52,327 nucleotides of DNA from DASVTR01 sp033855775 (GCA_033855775.1 JAWVFT010000101.1:1-52327), one strand, 5' to 3'. Positions 1 to 5,627 are shown, counted from the first letter of the stretch. Notes: generated by a model not told the origin, from the letters alone. Numbers and translations: made by a program.

Positions 1-2
1 GG

Positions 3-2000
3 ATTATCGGAGTGAATCAGGGAGTGGGAGCGAGCACGTTGGGAGTTTATTTTCCGGGGAGTGAGGTGAGGAGGAATGTGCTGGTGGGAGGAGATGGGAG
101 TCTCTACCCGGCAGATAATTTCTATCCGGCTTCGGTAGTCAGCATTGGCTTCATGGACATGGCGAACAACAATTACCGGCTGGCGGCGTCGAGCCTCTAC
201 GTGAGAGCCGCGACGGACAGCAAAGATGTCGGCTGCGACTTCGATGCTCTGAGCGCAGCAAGCGCGGGCAGCCCATCGCCGAGTCCAAGCCCGACACCGA
301 CGCCCACGCCCGTTCCGACACCAACGCCAACTCCGACACCAACACCCGTTCCAACGCCGACGCCTGTGCCAACGCCGACGCCCGGCGCGCAGTCGCCGTA
401 CAGCGGCGTGCCAGCTTTAATCCCCGGCTTGATTCAGGCTGAAAACTTTGACAACGGCGGAGAAGGCATCGCTTATCACGACCTCGATGCCGGCAACAAC
501 GGCAATCAATATCGCTCGACTGACGTTGACATTCGCGTCGGCCAGAGCGCGGCCAATGGCTTCGCCGTCTTCAACGCCAAAGCCGGAGAGTGGCTTGAGT
601 ATACGGTCAACATCGCCGTGGCTGGCTCCTATGACATCAACGTCAGCGCGGCGTCGCGGCTCGCGGGCGGCTCGTTCCATCTTGAAGTGGACGGCGTTGA
701 TGTGACCGGCTCCGTCACGGTTCCGACGACAGGCTCCTGGAACACTTTCCAGCAGGCGAGCAAGACTAAAGTGAGTTTGCCTGCGGGCGCGCATGTGCTG
801 CGCTTGAAGCTCGACACTAACGGCGTCGAAGGCGTTTGCGGAGACTTCGATGTCATCGGCATCACGCCTGCGGCTGCTCCCAATCTGGCTTCCCCCGCGC
901 TCGTCTCTAACGCTTATGCATTGGCGACGACGCTGGCCAATGCTTCGAACAACACGGGCGCGCAGATAGCCGTGTTGCTGGCCGACATAGAGCAGGCTTA
1001 CGCGGCCTTCGGCTCCGAGTCGGGCAATTTCTCGACGGCGGATCAGATGGACAGAGGCTTGCTCGCGTCGCTCTATTTCTCGCGCGCGGCGGCGGCTCTC
1101 TCTGCCGAGCAGCTTTCGGCTGCGGGCGTGCAAAGCCGCTTGCAGATAGCCGCGGCGCATCTGGGCTTGGTGAAGAATCTGATGCTGCCGCCGGACGGCT
1201 CTTCGTCAAGCGCGCACGCCGCCAGCGTGACGAGCGCGCCCGTCATCGGCGCAGCCGATACACGTTCCAGCGCGCGCTTTGACCAGACGCTCTCGCCCTT
1301 GAGCTTAGGCTCCATCCTCGGCGATGCTGCGCTCAGCCCGCTGGCGACGCAAACAAGATTCGCCGCGCCAGCCGCCAACGGCAGCTTGCCTTACGAACTC
1401 GCCGGCGTCTGCGTGACCATCGGCGGAAGAGCGGCGCAAATCCTCGGCGTCTCGCCGTCGCAGGTCAACTTTCTTGTTCCGTCCGGCGTGACGAGCGGGA
1501 CTGCCGAAGTCATAGTGACTTCGGACGCGGGCTACGTTTCGCGCGGCACTGTGGCCGTCACAACGCTCGCTCCGGCGCTCTTCGCCGTCAGCGGAAACGG
1601 GGCAGGCGCGGGCATCGCGCTCAACGCCGCGACCAACACACAAGGCCCTTTCAACGACGTGACTCCGCAGAATTTCGGGACGGACAAGCGCACGCGCCTG
1701 ATGCTGTCGGCGACCGGAATCAGCGGCGGCGGCGTCGCCAACACAAACGCCGGCAACGACATTCAGATGGGCAACGTTGTCATGGAGAATTTCGCCGAGT
1801 CTGTCATCGTCGAAGCTCGTTTGCAGGACGGGCGCGTCTTCCAACTGCCGGTCGAGTTTGCCGGAAGGCAAAACGTCTGGGCCGGGCTGGATCAAATCAA
1901 CGTCGTGCTCCTGCCGGAGTTGAGACACGCTGGCACGGTCGAGCTAACGCTCATCGTCGGAGTCCAGCGCAGCAACATGACCACCATCTCGGTTCGCTAA
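3..2000 (+). CDS. Secreted beta-helix / CBM6 / TIGR03437-domain protein (5' truncated)
   Basis: The reading frame is open to the left edge of the window, so the N-terminus is missing; a GTG at 12 is just an internal codon. The first ~85 residues (NNYRLAASSLYV, KDVGCDFDAL) look like the end of a right-handed parallel beta-helix. A Pro-Thr-rich linker of PTPTP repeats follows (~90-125), then a CBM6-like carbohydrate-binding module (~135-285: QAENFD near its start, GDFDVIGI at its end). The last ~220 residues match the TIGR03437 type (VCVTIGGRAAQILGVSPSQV, NFLVPSGV), a C-terminal domain common in Acidobacteriota. Probably an exported polysaccharide-binding or -degrading protein. The domain calls are from motif recognition; substrate unknown. 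Confidence 0.85.
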   Translation: MIGVNQGVGASTLGVYFPGSEVRRNVLVGGDGSLYPADNFYPASVVSIGFMDMANNNYRLAASSLYVRAATDSKDVGCDFDALSAASAGSPSPSPSPTPTPTPVPTPTPTPTPTPVPTPTPVPTPTPGAQSPYSGVPALIPGLIQAENFDNGGEGIAYHDLDAGNNGNQYRSTDVDIRVGQSAANGFAVFNAKAGEWLEYTVNIAVAGSYDINVSAASRLAGGSFHLEVDGVDVTGSVTVPTTGSWNTFQQASKTKVSLPAGAHVLRLKLDTNGVEGVCGDFDVIGITPAAAPNLASPALVSNAYALATTLANASNNTGAQIAVLLADIEQAYAAFGSESGNFSTADQMDRGLLASLYFSRAAAALSAEQLSAAGVQSRLQIAAAHLGLVKNLMLPPDGSSSSAHAASVTSAPVIGAADTRSSARFDQTLSPLSLGSILGDAALSPLATQTRFAAPAANGSLPYELAGVCVTIGGRAAQILGVSPSQVNFLVPSGVTSGTAEVIVTSDAGYVSRGTVAVTTLAPALFAVSGNGAGAGIALNAATNTQGPFNDVTPQNFGTDKRTRLMLSATGISGGGVANTNAGNDIQMGNVVMENFAESVIVEARLQDGRVFQLPVEFAGRQNVWAGLDQINVVLLPELRHAGTVELTLIVGVQRSNMTTISVR

Positions 2001-2041
2001 GAAAGAGCGCAAAGAACGCGCTGTCATCAATGCGTGAAGAG

Positions 2042-2080
2042 CTTGAGCCTGACTTTCGTATTGCCGAGGTCAGGCTCAAG
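2042..2080 (+). terminator. Hairpin after the TIGR03437 protein
   Basis: A perfect 12-bp inverted repeat (2042-2053 with 2069-2080, arm CTTGAGCCTGAC) with a 15-nt loop lies 42 nt after the stop codon. There is no U-tract, so it may be a Rho-assisted terminator or an mRNA 3' stabiliser. Nothing else convincing is seen between 2001 and 2265. Confidence 0.45.
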
Positions 2081-2265
2081 CCGCGCGATGAAGGGTTGGC
2101 AAAAGAGCGCGGCCTCCTGCGTCGTCTCAGGCTGGCGCGAGCCGCGCGAGGCTTCAACGAACGAGCTATAGCGCAGCACAAATTGTCGCATAGAAGTTTT
2201 GATGGAACTCGCAGACGAAGAGGCGCGTATGTGGCTCCGGTTAGTCAGGGACTCAAAAAAAGTTA

Positions 2266-2294
2266 TTGACAGAAACCGTCTTCAAGTTTATATA
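2266..2294 (+). promoter_or_regulatory. Sigma-70 promoter of an orphan transcription unit
   Basis: TTGACA at 2266-2271, a 17-bp spacer, then TATATA at 2289-2294: an almost perfect housekeeping promoter. Transcription would begin near 2301. It drives no recognisable gene, only the small ORF or RNA that ends at the terminator at 2615-2658. Confidence 0.7.
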
Positions 2295-2350
2295 TAACGG
2301 CTCGCGCTCGACAGTGATGTGAGCAGCGATTGAGGTTGAGAAAGATTTCG

Positions 2351-2557
2351 ATGACGACGAACCTGACAAAACAGACTCTACGGCGCGGCGCCAGCCCGAC
2401 GGCCATTTGGTCGGTCACGGTCGGCATGCCCGGCGTCTCTTCGTCTGCTTATTGTCAGGATTCGATGCCAGCCAATTTATCTTTTGACGGCATTCGACTC
2501 GGACATAGAGCGGCGGAAACGTCGCCGAATGACGGTAGCCGTCAATTGCAGTTGTAA
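2351..2557 (+). CDS. Possible 68-aa small protein of unknown function
   Basis: An ATG at 2351 opens a 68-codon frame ending seven bases before a GGGAGCGG hairpin. The same frame could start upstream at TTG 2330. It sits alone between a consensus promoter (2266-2294) and tandem terminators (2564-2583, 2615-2658), the layout of a short monocistronic unit. The product has one Cys, no transmembrane segment and no motif I recognise. No clear Shine-Dalgarno site is visible (GAGGTTGAG lies 13-20 nt upstream). The unit may equally be a ~350-nt non-coding RNA. Confidence 0.3.
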   Translation: MTTNLTKQTLRRGASPTAIWSVTVGMPGVSSSAYCQDSMPANLSFDGIRLGHRAAETSPNDGSRQLQL

Positions 2558-2563
2558 CGAAGC

Positions 2564-2583
2564 GGGAGCGGCATCCCGCTCCC
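2564..2583 (+). terminator. Short GGGAGCGG hairpin
   Basis: GGGAGCGG (2564-2571) pairs with CCGCTCCC (2576-2583) over a 4-nt loop. There is no U-tract. The same GGAGCG palindromic word recurs in the repeat array at 4758-4975 and inside the decarboxylase gene near 11061-11080. Confidence 0.45.
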
Positions 2584-2614
2584 CAATCTCATAGTTAATT
2601 TAAGAGAATTGTCG

Positions 2615-2658
2615 GAGCGGGCTGCTTCCCTCGGAAGCTTAAAAGCCCGCTCTTTTTG
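2615..2658 (+). terminator. Strong intrinsic terminator with nested hairpin
   Basis: GAGCGGGCT (2615-2623) pairs with AGCCCGCTC (2644-2652), immediately followed by TTTTTG. A second hairpin, GCTTCC/GGAAGC, sits inside the loop (2624-2638). It ends the orphan unit that starts at 2266, more than 600 nt past the previous large gene. Confidence 0.75.
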
Positions 2659-2687
2659 TTGTTTGATAACTGAAATGCATTGTGAGT

Positions 2688-2825
2688 GATGAGGGCAGCG
2701 ATGCCTTCTCGGATGACGTAGCCCGCGTGCTTTGCGAGAGTCGCGACAGGGCCGCGCCATCCATGGGAGAAGTGTGCGCCGAAGTGTGTCTTGCGGAGCT
2801 TACCATCCTGCCCTCATCGTTTTTT
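2688..2825 (+). ncRNA. Candidate structured RNA closed by a 15-bp stem and U-tract
   Basis: GATGAGGGCAG (2688-2698) plus GATG (2700-2703) pair with CATC (2804-2807) plus CTGCCCTCATC (2808-2818), a 15-bp stem with one bulge enclosing ~100 nt. The stem is followed by GTTTTTT (2819-2825). An inner CTTCTC/GAGAAG pairing is possible. The shape resembles a small stable RNA with its own terminator, but I find neither the SRP RNA GGAAGG core nor clear 6S features, and no good promoter. Family unknown. Confidence 0.3.
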
Positions 2826-2910
2826 ACTATAACAAAATTTTCAGCGGTCGCCGAAACTCGTGAAGCGGCGGCGCTTGATTTAGTTCGATAAATACCTTGA
2901 GCAGTAGCTT

Positions 2911-2986
2911 GAACCCGTAGCTCAGTTGGAACAAGAGCGCAGGCGCGCGAAGCCTGAGGCCGCAGGTTCGATTCCTGCCGGGTTCA
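2911..2986 (+). tRNA. tRNA-Arg (anticodon GCG)
   Basis: Full cloverleaf: acceptor GAACCCG (2911-2917) with CGGGTTC (2979-2985), A73 at 2986, D-stem GCTC/GAGC, anticodon stem CAGGC/GCCTG, T-stem GCAGG/CCTGC. The anticodon loop GCGCGAA puts GCG at 2947-2949. Position 33 is C instead of the near-universal U. A at position 20 fits arginine identity. No CCA is encoded. First member of the array. Confidence 0.8.
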
Positions 2987-2996
2987 TTTCCTTTAA

Positions 2997-3070
2997 GCCG
3001 ACGTAGCCCAACTGGCAGAGGCGCTTGTTTCAGACACAAGAGGTTAAGAGTTCGACTCTCTTCGTCGGCA
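2997..3070 (+). tRNA. tRNA with Leu anticodon CAG, short variable loop
   Basis: Acceptor GCCGACG/CGTCGGC, D-stem GCC/GGC, anticodon stem CTTGT/ACAAG with loop TTCAGAC (CAG at 3031-3033), T-stem AAGAG/CTCTT, A73. The variable region is only AGGTT (5 nt), whereas bacterial tRNA-Leu normally has a long class II variable arm. Confidence 0.85.
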
Positions 3071-3079
3071 ACTTCTTCT

Positions 3080-3157
3080 TCGGAAGTGATGCAACTGGCA
3101 AGACATGCTGGTTTAAGAAACCAGTTCCTGTGGGTTCGAATCCCACCTTCCGAACCA
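3080..3157 (+). tRNA. tRNA with Leu anticodon AAG, short variable loop
   Basis: Acceptor TCGGAAG (3080-3086) with CTTCCGA (3147-3153), A73, encoded CCA at 3155-3157. Anticodon stem CTGGT/ACCAG with loop TTAAGAA gives AAG at 3115-3117. The D-stem is a weak ATG/CAT. The variable loop is TTCCT (5 nt), again class I. A34 is unusual for a bacterial tRNA other than Arg-ACG. Confidence 0.8.
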
Positions 3158-3174
3158 ATCTCGCCAACACAAGC

Positions 3175-3248
3175 GCGCGCGTAACCCAAATGGCAGAGGT
3201 GATTCTCTCAAAAAGAATCGTGTGTGGGTTCGAGTCCCACCGCGCGCA
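3175..3248 (+). tRNA. tRNA with Leu anticodon CAA, short variable loop
   Basis: Acceptor GCGCGCG/CGCGCGC, D-stem ACC/GGT, anticodon stem ATTCT/AGAAT with loop CTCAAAA (CAA at 3209-3211), T-stem GTGGG/CCCAC, A73. The variable loop CGTGT is 5 nt. It shares a CCCAAATGGCAGAGG D-arm style with its Leu-anticodon neighbours. Confidence 0.85.
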
Positions 3249-3268
3249 TCAAGACACATGAAGGACGC

Positions 3269-3343
3269 GCGCGTGTAACCCAACTCGGCAGAGGTGGCAG
3301 GCTTAAAACCTGCTTGATGAAAGTTCGAATCTTTCCACGCGCA
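3269..3343 (+). tRNA. tRNA with Leu anticodon UAA, short variable loop
   Basis: Acceptor GCGCGTG/CACGCGC, D-stem ACC/GGT, anticodon stem GCAGG/CCTGC with loop CTTAAAA (TAA at 3304-3306), T-stem GAAAG/CTTTC, A73. The variable loop TTGAT is 5 nt. Its acceptor and D-arm are close to the CAA copy just upstream, suggesting duplication. Confidence 0.85.
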
Positions 3344-3355
3344 TTGATTCAAAGT

Positions 3356-3430
3356 GGCCCGTTGGTCTAGCGGTGATGACGCTGGTCTTTCAAGCCGGAG
3401 AGAGGAGTTCAATTCTCCTACGGGCCGCCA
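3356..3430 (+). tRNA. tRNA-Glu (anticodon UUC)
   Basis: Acceptor GGCCCGT (3356-3362) with ACGGGCC (3420-3426), G73, CCA encoded at 3428-3430. D-stem GTC/GAC, anticodon loop CTTTCAA with TTC at 3389-3391, T-stem AGGAG/CTCCT with loop TTCAATT. Confidence 0.9.
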
Positions 3431-3443
3431 CTTAAAAATTCAT

Positions 3444-3519
3444 GTGGGCTGTAGCTTTCAATCGGCAGAGCGCTGCGCTGTGAACGCAGTATGTGCGGGT
3501 TCGAATCCCGCCGGCCCAC
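3444..3519 (+). tRNA. tRNA-His (anticodon GUG)
   Basis: Acceptor TGGGCTG/CGGCCCA with an extra G at -1 (3444) opposite C73 (3519), the classic histidine identity pair. Anticodon stem CTGCG/CGCAG, loop CTGTGAA with GTG at 3480-3482. T-stem GCGGG/CCCGC. Confidence 0.93.
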
Positions 3520-3533
3520 CCAACATATCCAGA

Positions 3534-3612
3534 CGGAGACGCCGAGGCCAGTCGGGTCAAAGCCGCTTGAGTCTCAATCGGGAGCGCGCGGGTTCGAATG
3601 CCGCGCCCCACG
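3534..3612 (+). pseudogene. Decayed tRNA-like sequence in the array
   Basis: A T-arm-like GCGGG-TTCGAAT-GCCGC is present with its closing pair broken (G opposite G), and a D-arm-like GCCGAGGCC lies upstream, but the GCCCCAC that should complete the acceptor has no 5' partner and no clean anticodon arm can be drawn. Its position between tRNA-His and tRNA-Asp fits a degenerated tRNA. Confidence 0.4.
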
Positions 3613-3630
3613 TCCGGGTTAATCTTTCAT

Positions 3631-3705
3631 GGCTCCGTAGCTCAGCGGCGAGAGCGCTCGACTGTCTATCGAGATACATCGCGGGTTCGAGTCCCGCCGG
3701 GGCCG
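3631..3705 (+). tRNA. tRNA-Asp (anticodon GUC)
   Basis: Acceptor GGCTCCG/CGGGGCC (one G-U), D-stem GCTC/GAGC, anticodon stem CTCGA/TCGAG with loop CTGTCTA (GTC at 3664-3666), T-stem GCGGG/CCCGC, G73 as expected for Asp. The variable loop is seven bases. No CCA encoded. Confidence 0.9.
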
Positions 3706-3723
3706 TTCACATTCACAGCGCAA

Positions 3724-3801
3724 GGGTCAGTGGCCAAGCTGGTCTAAGGCAGTCGCCTCATAAGCGACAGAGCGTGAGTTCGAATCTCACCTGACCCACC
3801 A
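3724..3801 (+). tRNA. tRNA with anticodon CAU (elongator Met or Ile2)
   Basis: Acceptor GGGTCAG/CTGACCC, D-stem GCC/GGC, anticodon stem GTCGC/GCGAC with loop CTCATAA (CAT at 3759-3761), T-stem GTGAG/CTCAC, A73, CCA encoded at 3799-3801. The anticodon stem lacks the three G-C pairs of initiator tRNA. Whether C34 becomes lysidine (Ile) cannot be told from sequence; tilS is present at 33.9 kb. Confidence 0.88.
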
Positions 3802-3812
3802 ATTTTTTCCTC

Positions 3813-3891
3813 GCGGGAGTAGCTCAAAATAGGAAAGAGCGCAAGTCCGCCAGACTTGAGGCTGCGAGTTCGAGGCTCGTCTCCCGCTCCA
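3813..3891 (+). tRNA. tRNA-Gly (anticodon GCC)
   Basis: Acceptor GCGGGAG/CTCCCGC, U73 (3888) typical of Gly, CCA encoded at 3889-3891. D-stem GCTC/GAGC, anticodon stem CAAGT/ACTTG with loop CCGCCAG (GCC at 3849-3851). Position 33 is C instead of U, as in the Arg-GCG gene. Confidence 0.85.
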
Positions 3892-3902
3892 ATTTTCAAA
3901 GA

Positions 3903-3975
3903 GGGTCAGAAACTCAACTGGACGAGCGCCAGCCTTTTAAGCTGGAAGGTGAGAGTTCGAATCTCTCCTGACCCA
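3903..3975 (+). tRNA. tRNA-Lys (anticodon UUU)
   Basis: Acceptor GGGTCAG/CTGACCC, identical to that of the CAU tRNA. Anticodon stem CCAGC/GCTGG with loop CTTTTAA (TTT at 3936-3938), T-stem GAGAG/CTCTC, A73. The invariant U8 is replaced by A (3910) and the D-stem has only three pairs (CTC/GAG), so function is less certain. Confidence 0.8.
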
Positions 3976-3993
3976 CTCTTCAAATTTCTTCAA

Positions 3994-4069
3994 CTGGGTA
4001 TGGTGTAGCTTGCTAGCATCCGAGTCTTGGGAACTCGTGGCGGAGGTTAAAATCCTCCTACCCAGACCA
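3994..4069 (+). tRNA. tRNA-Pro (anticodon UGG)
   Basis: Acceptor CTGGGTA/TACCCAG, A73, CCA at 4067-4069. Anticodon stem CGAGT/ACTCG with loop CTTGGGA (TGG at 4028-4030), T-stem GGAGG/CCTCC. The T-loop is TTAAAAT, losing the normally invariant C56 that pairs with G19. Confidence 0.85.
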
Positions 4070-4080
4070 ATTTCCACAGA

Positions 4081-4155
4081 GGGTCAGTAGCTTAACTTTG
4101 GCAGAGCGACAGTCTTGCAAACTGTTAGGTCGGGGTTCGACTCCCCGCTGATCCA
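4081..4155 (+). tRNA. tRNA-Ala (anticodon UGC)
   Basis: Acceptor GGGTCAG/CTGATCC contains the G3-U70 wobble pair (4083 with 4152), the key alanine identity element. D-stem GCTT/GAGC, anticodon stem ACAGT/ACTGT with loop CTTGCAA (TGC at 4116-4118), T-stem CGGGG/CCCCG, A73. The acceptor otherwise matches the CAU and Lys tRNAs. Confidence 0.93.
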
Positions 4156-4160
4156 TCACC

Positions 4161-4222
4161 CCACGCGCCGTCGCGAGAGCGAGCGAGCTTGAGCTTCACT
4201 CTCAAGCTTCGCTCGCGCGTGG
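4161..4222 (+). repeat. Long inverted repeat inside the tRNA array
   Basis: CCACGCG (4161-4167) pairs with CGCGTGG (4216-4222), and inside it CGAGCGAGCTTGAG pairs with CTCAAGCTTCGCTCG with a one-base bulge. It separates tRNA-Ala from tRNA-Arg(UCU). It could act as a terminator or processing signal, although no U-tract follows. Confidence 0.6.
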
Positions 4223-4234
4223 CGACGAAGATAC

Positions 4235-4312
4235 GGGCCAGTAGCTCAGTTGAATAAGAGCGCCTGTCTTCTAAACAGGTCGTCGCAGGTTTGAGTCCTG
4301 TCTGGCCCTCCA
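4235..4312 (+). tRNA. tRNA-Arg (anticodon UCU)
   Basis: Acceptor GGGCCAG/CTGGCCC, D-stem GCTC/GAGC, anticodon stem CCTGT/ACAGG with loop CTTCTAA (TCT at 4270-4272), T-stem GCAGG/CCTGT, CCA at 4310-4312. The D-loop has G-A instead of G18-G19 and the T-loop has U56 (TTTGAGT), so the tertiary 19-56 pair becomes A-U, a compensating change. Discriminator is U, odd for Arg. Confidence 0.82.
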
Positions 4313-4322
4313 AAAGTTGCGC

Positions 4323-4397
4323 GGTCGAGTAGCTCAGCAAGGCCAGAGCGTCTGTCTTACAAACAGAGGGTCAAAGGTTCGAATCCTTTCTCGACCA
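4323..4397 (+). tRNA. tRNA-Val (anticodon UAC)
   Basis: Acceptor GGTCGAG/CTCGACC, D-stem GCTC/GAGC, anticodon stem TCTGT/ACAGA with loop CTTACAA (TAC at 4358-4360), T-stem AAAGG/CCTTT, A73. Confidence 0.92.
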
Positions 4398-4505
4398 TTA
4401 GTTTTCGATGTCGGCGGCCATGAAAAAAGCGCGCCATCCAGAGACTCGCCGGAAATCCAACCTAAAATTTCTGCAAAGCCTCACCTCTGGACGAACAGCC
4501 GGACG

Positions 4506-4539
4506 CGCGTTGACGAGCAAGCGATTGTTCGTCAGCGCG
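4506..4539. repeat. Hairpin between tRNA-Val and tRNA-Asn
   Basis: CGCGTTGACGA (4506-4516) pairs with TCGTCAGCGCG (4529-4539) with one G-U pair. The 166-nt gap (4398-4563) holds nothing else recognisable. Confidence 0.45.
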
Positions 4540-4563
4540 GGGCGCGGAACCGACATCCGTTCT

Positions 4564-4639
4564 TGTGGTGTAGCTCAACTGGTAGAGCGCCTGACTGTTA
4601 ATCAGGACCGTCCCGGTTCGAATCCGAGCGCCACAGCCA
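4564..4639 (+). tRNA. tRNA-Asn (anticodon GUU)
   Basis: Acceptor TGTGGTG/CGCCACA, D-stem GCTC/GAGC, anticodon stem CCTGA/TCAGG with loop CTGTTAA (GTT at 4597-4599), G73 typical of Asn, CCA at 4637-4639. The T-stem CCCGG/CCGAG has one C-A mismatch. Last gene of the array. Confidence 0.9.
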
Positions 4640-4757
4640 ACAAAGCACACGCTTTGCGCGCAAACGACGAAAGAGCACGTTAAGCCGCTTATTTTGCAGC
4701 ATTTAGACTCCTAATCGCCCATTTAACATCATTGAAATTAGTCGGAGCGACGCGCCG

Positions 4758-4976
4758 CTCCATGGAGCGGTGGCGTCACTCCGTGGAGCGACGCCACCAC
4801 TCCGTGGAGTGACGCCACCGCTCCGTGGAGGGAATCCACCGCTCCGTGGAGTGACGCCGCTACTCCGTGGAGCGGTGGCGTCACTCCTTTAAGCGGTGGC
4901 TTCACTCCGTGGAGCGGTAGCGTCGCTCCGCGAAGGGCCACGTCGCTCCACGGAGTGGCGGCTTCGCTCCGCTTGT
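4758..4976. repeat. 21-bp tandem repeat with flipping spacers
   Basis: Ten units start at 4758, 4779, 4800, 4821, 4842, 4863, 4884, 4905, 4926 and 4946, with a partial unit at 4967. Each is a near-palindromic CTCCGTGGAG core (CTCCATGGAG in the first) followed by an 11-bp spacer (10 bp in the ninth). Spacers occur in two orientations: CGGTGGCGTCA in units 1 and 6, its exact reverse complement TGACGCCACCG in unit 3, and variants elsewhere. The period is three times seven. It fills the gap between tRNA-Asn and the HNH gene. Not a CRISPR: the spacers are relatives of each other. Confidence 0.85.
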
Positions 4977-5012
4977 CAACATCCACGCCGGAAGAAAGGA
5001 GAGTGAGGGAAG

Positions 5013-5546
5013 ATGTATCTCTCAAGAAGAGTCTTGCTGCTGAACGCTTCGTTTGAACCGCTCGGCATGATTGATGTTCCGCGCGCTGTCCGGCTGGTGT
5101 GGAAGCGCGCGGCGCAGATGATTGAGACGGACGGCGCGCGAGTCTTGCGCTCGCAGCATTTCGTCTTTGAAGTTCCGAGCGTCGTCCGTCTCGTCGAGTA
5201 CGTTGACGTGCGCAAGCGACGCCGCGATTCGGGCAAGCAGCGCGTCAGGATTATGGCCCGCGATAAAATGCGTTGCCAGTACTGCGGCGTGAAAGGCGCT
5301 CCCTTTGAATTGACGCTCGACCACATCATGCCGCGCTCGCGGGGCGGACGCTCAGACGCGGAAAACCTCTGCGCCGCTTGCCAGCCCTGCAACCAGCGCA
5401 AGGGCGACCGCACGCCCGACGAAGCAAGGATGCCGCTGCTCGCGACGCCGAGCGCGCTGCGCTACGGGCTGGACAAAGCCATGCTCCGCCACTACGCAAG
5501 CTCGCGCCCCGAATGGCTGCCCTACCTCTTCCTTGATGCCGCATAA
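5013..5546 (+). CDS. HNH endonuclease family protein
   Basis: A 177-residue protein. The HNH domain occupies ~85-135: RDKMRCQYCG supplies the first CxxC, LDHIMPRSRGG the catalytic His, and ENLCAACQPCNQRKGD the second CxxC and the N/R part. The N-terminal ~80 residues (VLLLNASFEPLGMIDVPRAV) match the common chromosomal McrA-like HNH family of many bacteria, so the gene need not be phage-derived despite lying between the tRNA array and an endolysin-like gene. Start ATG 5013 has GGAAGAAAGGAGAG upstream. Target unknown. Confidence 0.85.
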   Translation: MYLSRRVLLLNASFEPLGMIDVPRAVRLVWKRAAQMIETDGARVLRSQHFVFEVPSVVRLVEYVDVRKRRRDSGKQRVRIMARDKMRCQYCGVKGAPFELTLDHIMPRSRGGRSDAENLCAACQPCNQRKGDRTPDEARMPLLATPSALRYGLDKAMLRHYASSRPEWLPYLFLDAA

Positions 5547-5548
5547 AT

Positions 5549-5603
5549 AAAGTCCAAAGTCCAAGGTCGAAGACTCGCTTTCCGACCTTGGACTTTGGAC
5601 TTT
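5549..5603. terminator. 21-bp perfect inverted repeat made of heptamer words, bidirectional terminator candidate
   Basis: Arms 5549-5569 and 5583-5603 are exact reverse complements around a 13-nt loop. Each arm is built from tandem 7-bp AAGTCCA words. It lies between the convergent HNH and M15 genes and ends in A/T-rich tracts, so it could terminate both. Confidence 0.7.
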
Positions 5604-5627
5604 GGACTTGTGACCTTGGACTTTATT

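Noticed and set aside
417..1160. Long minus-strand frames opposite known genes (here and at 14534, 16088, 26014, 27045, 29289, 36606)
   Set aside because: In GC-rich DNA the antisense of a real gene often stays open; the peptides are Arg/His-rich and lack recognisable domains.
2030..2269. 79-codon plus-strand frame after the first gene
   Set aside because: Arg-rich, no start signal, overlaps a terminator hairpin and the -35 of the next promoter.
3724..3801. Initiator tRNA-fMet
   Set aside because: The anticodon stem is GTCGC/GCGAC without the three consecutive G-C pairs, and the 1-72 pair is a normal G-C.
4758..4976. CRISPR-like array
   Set aside because: The constant part is only 10 bp and the spacers are variants or reverse complements of one another; no cas genes are near.
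4738..5025. Minus-strand 95-codon frame of LHGVxPP heptapeptide repeats over the 21-bp array
   Set aside because: Any frame through a 21-bp repeat gives a 7-residue repeat; it overlaps the HNH start and has no promoter or ribosome-binding site. Treated as repeat DNA.
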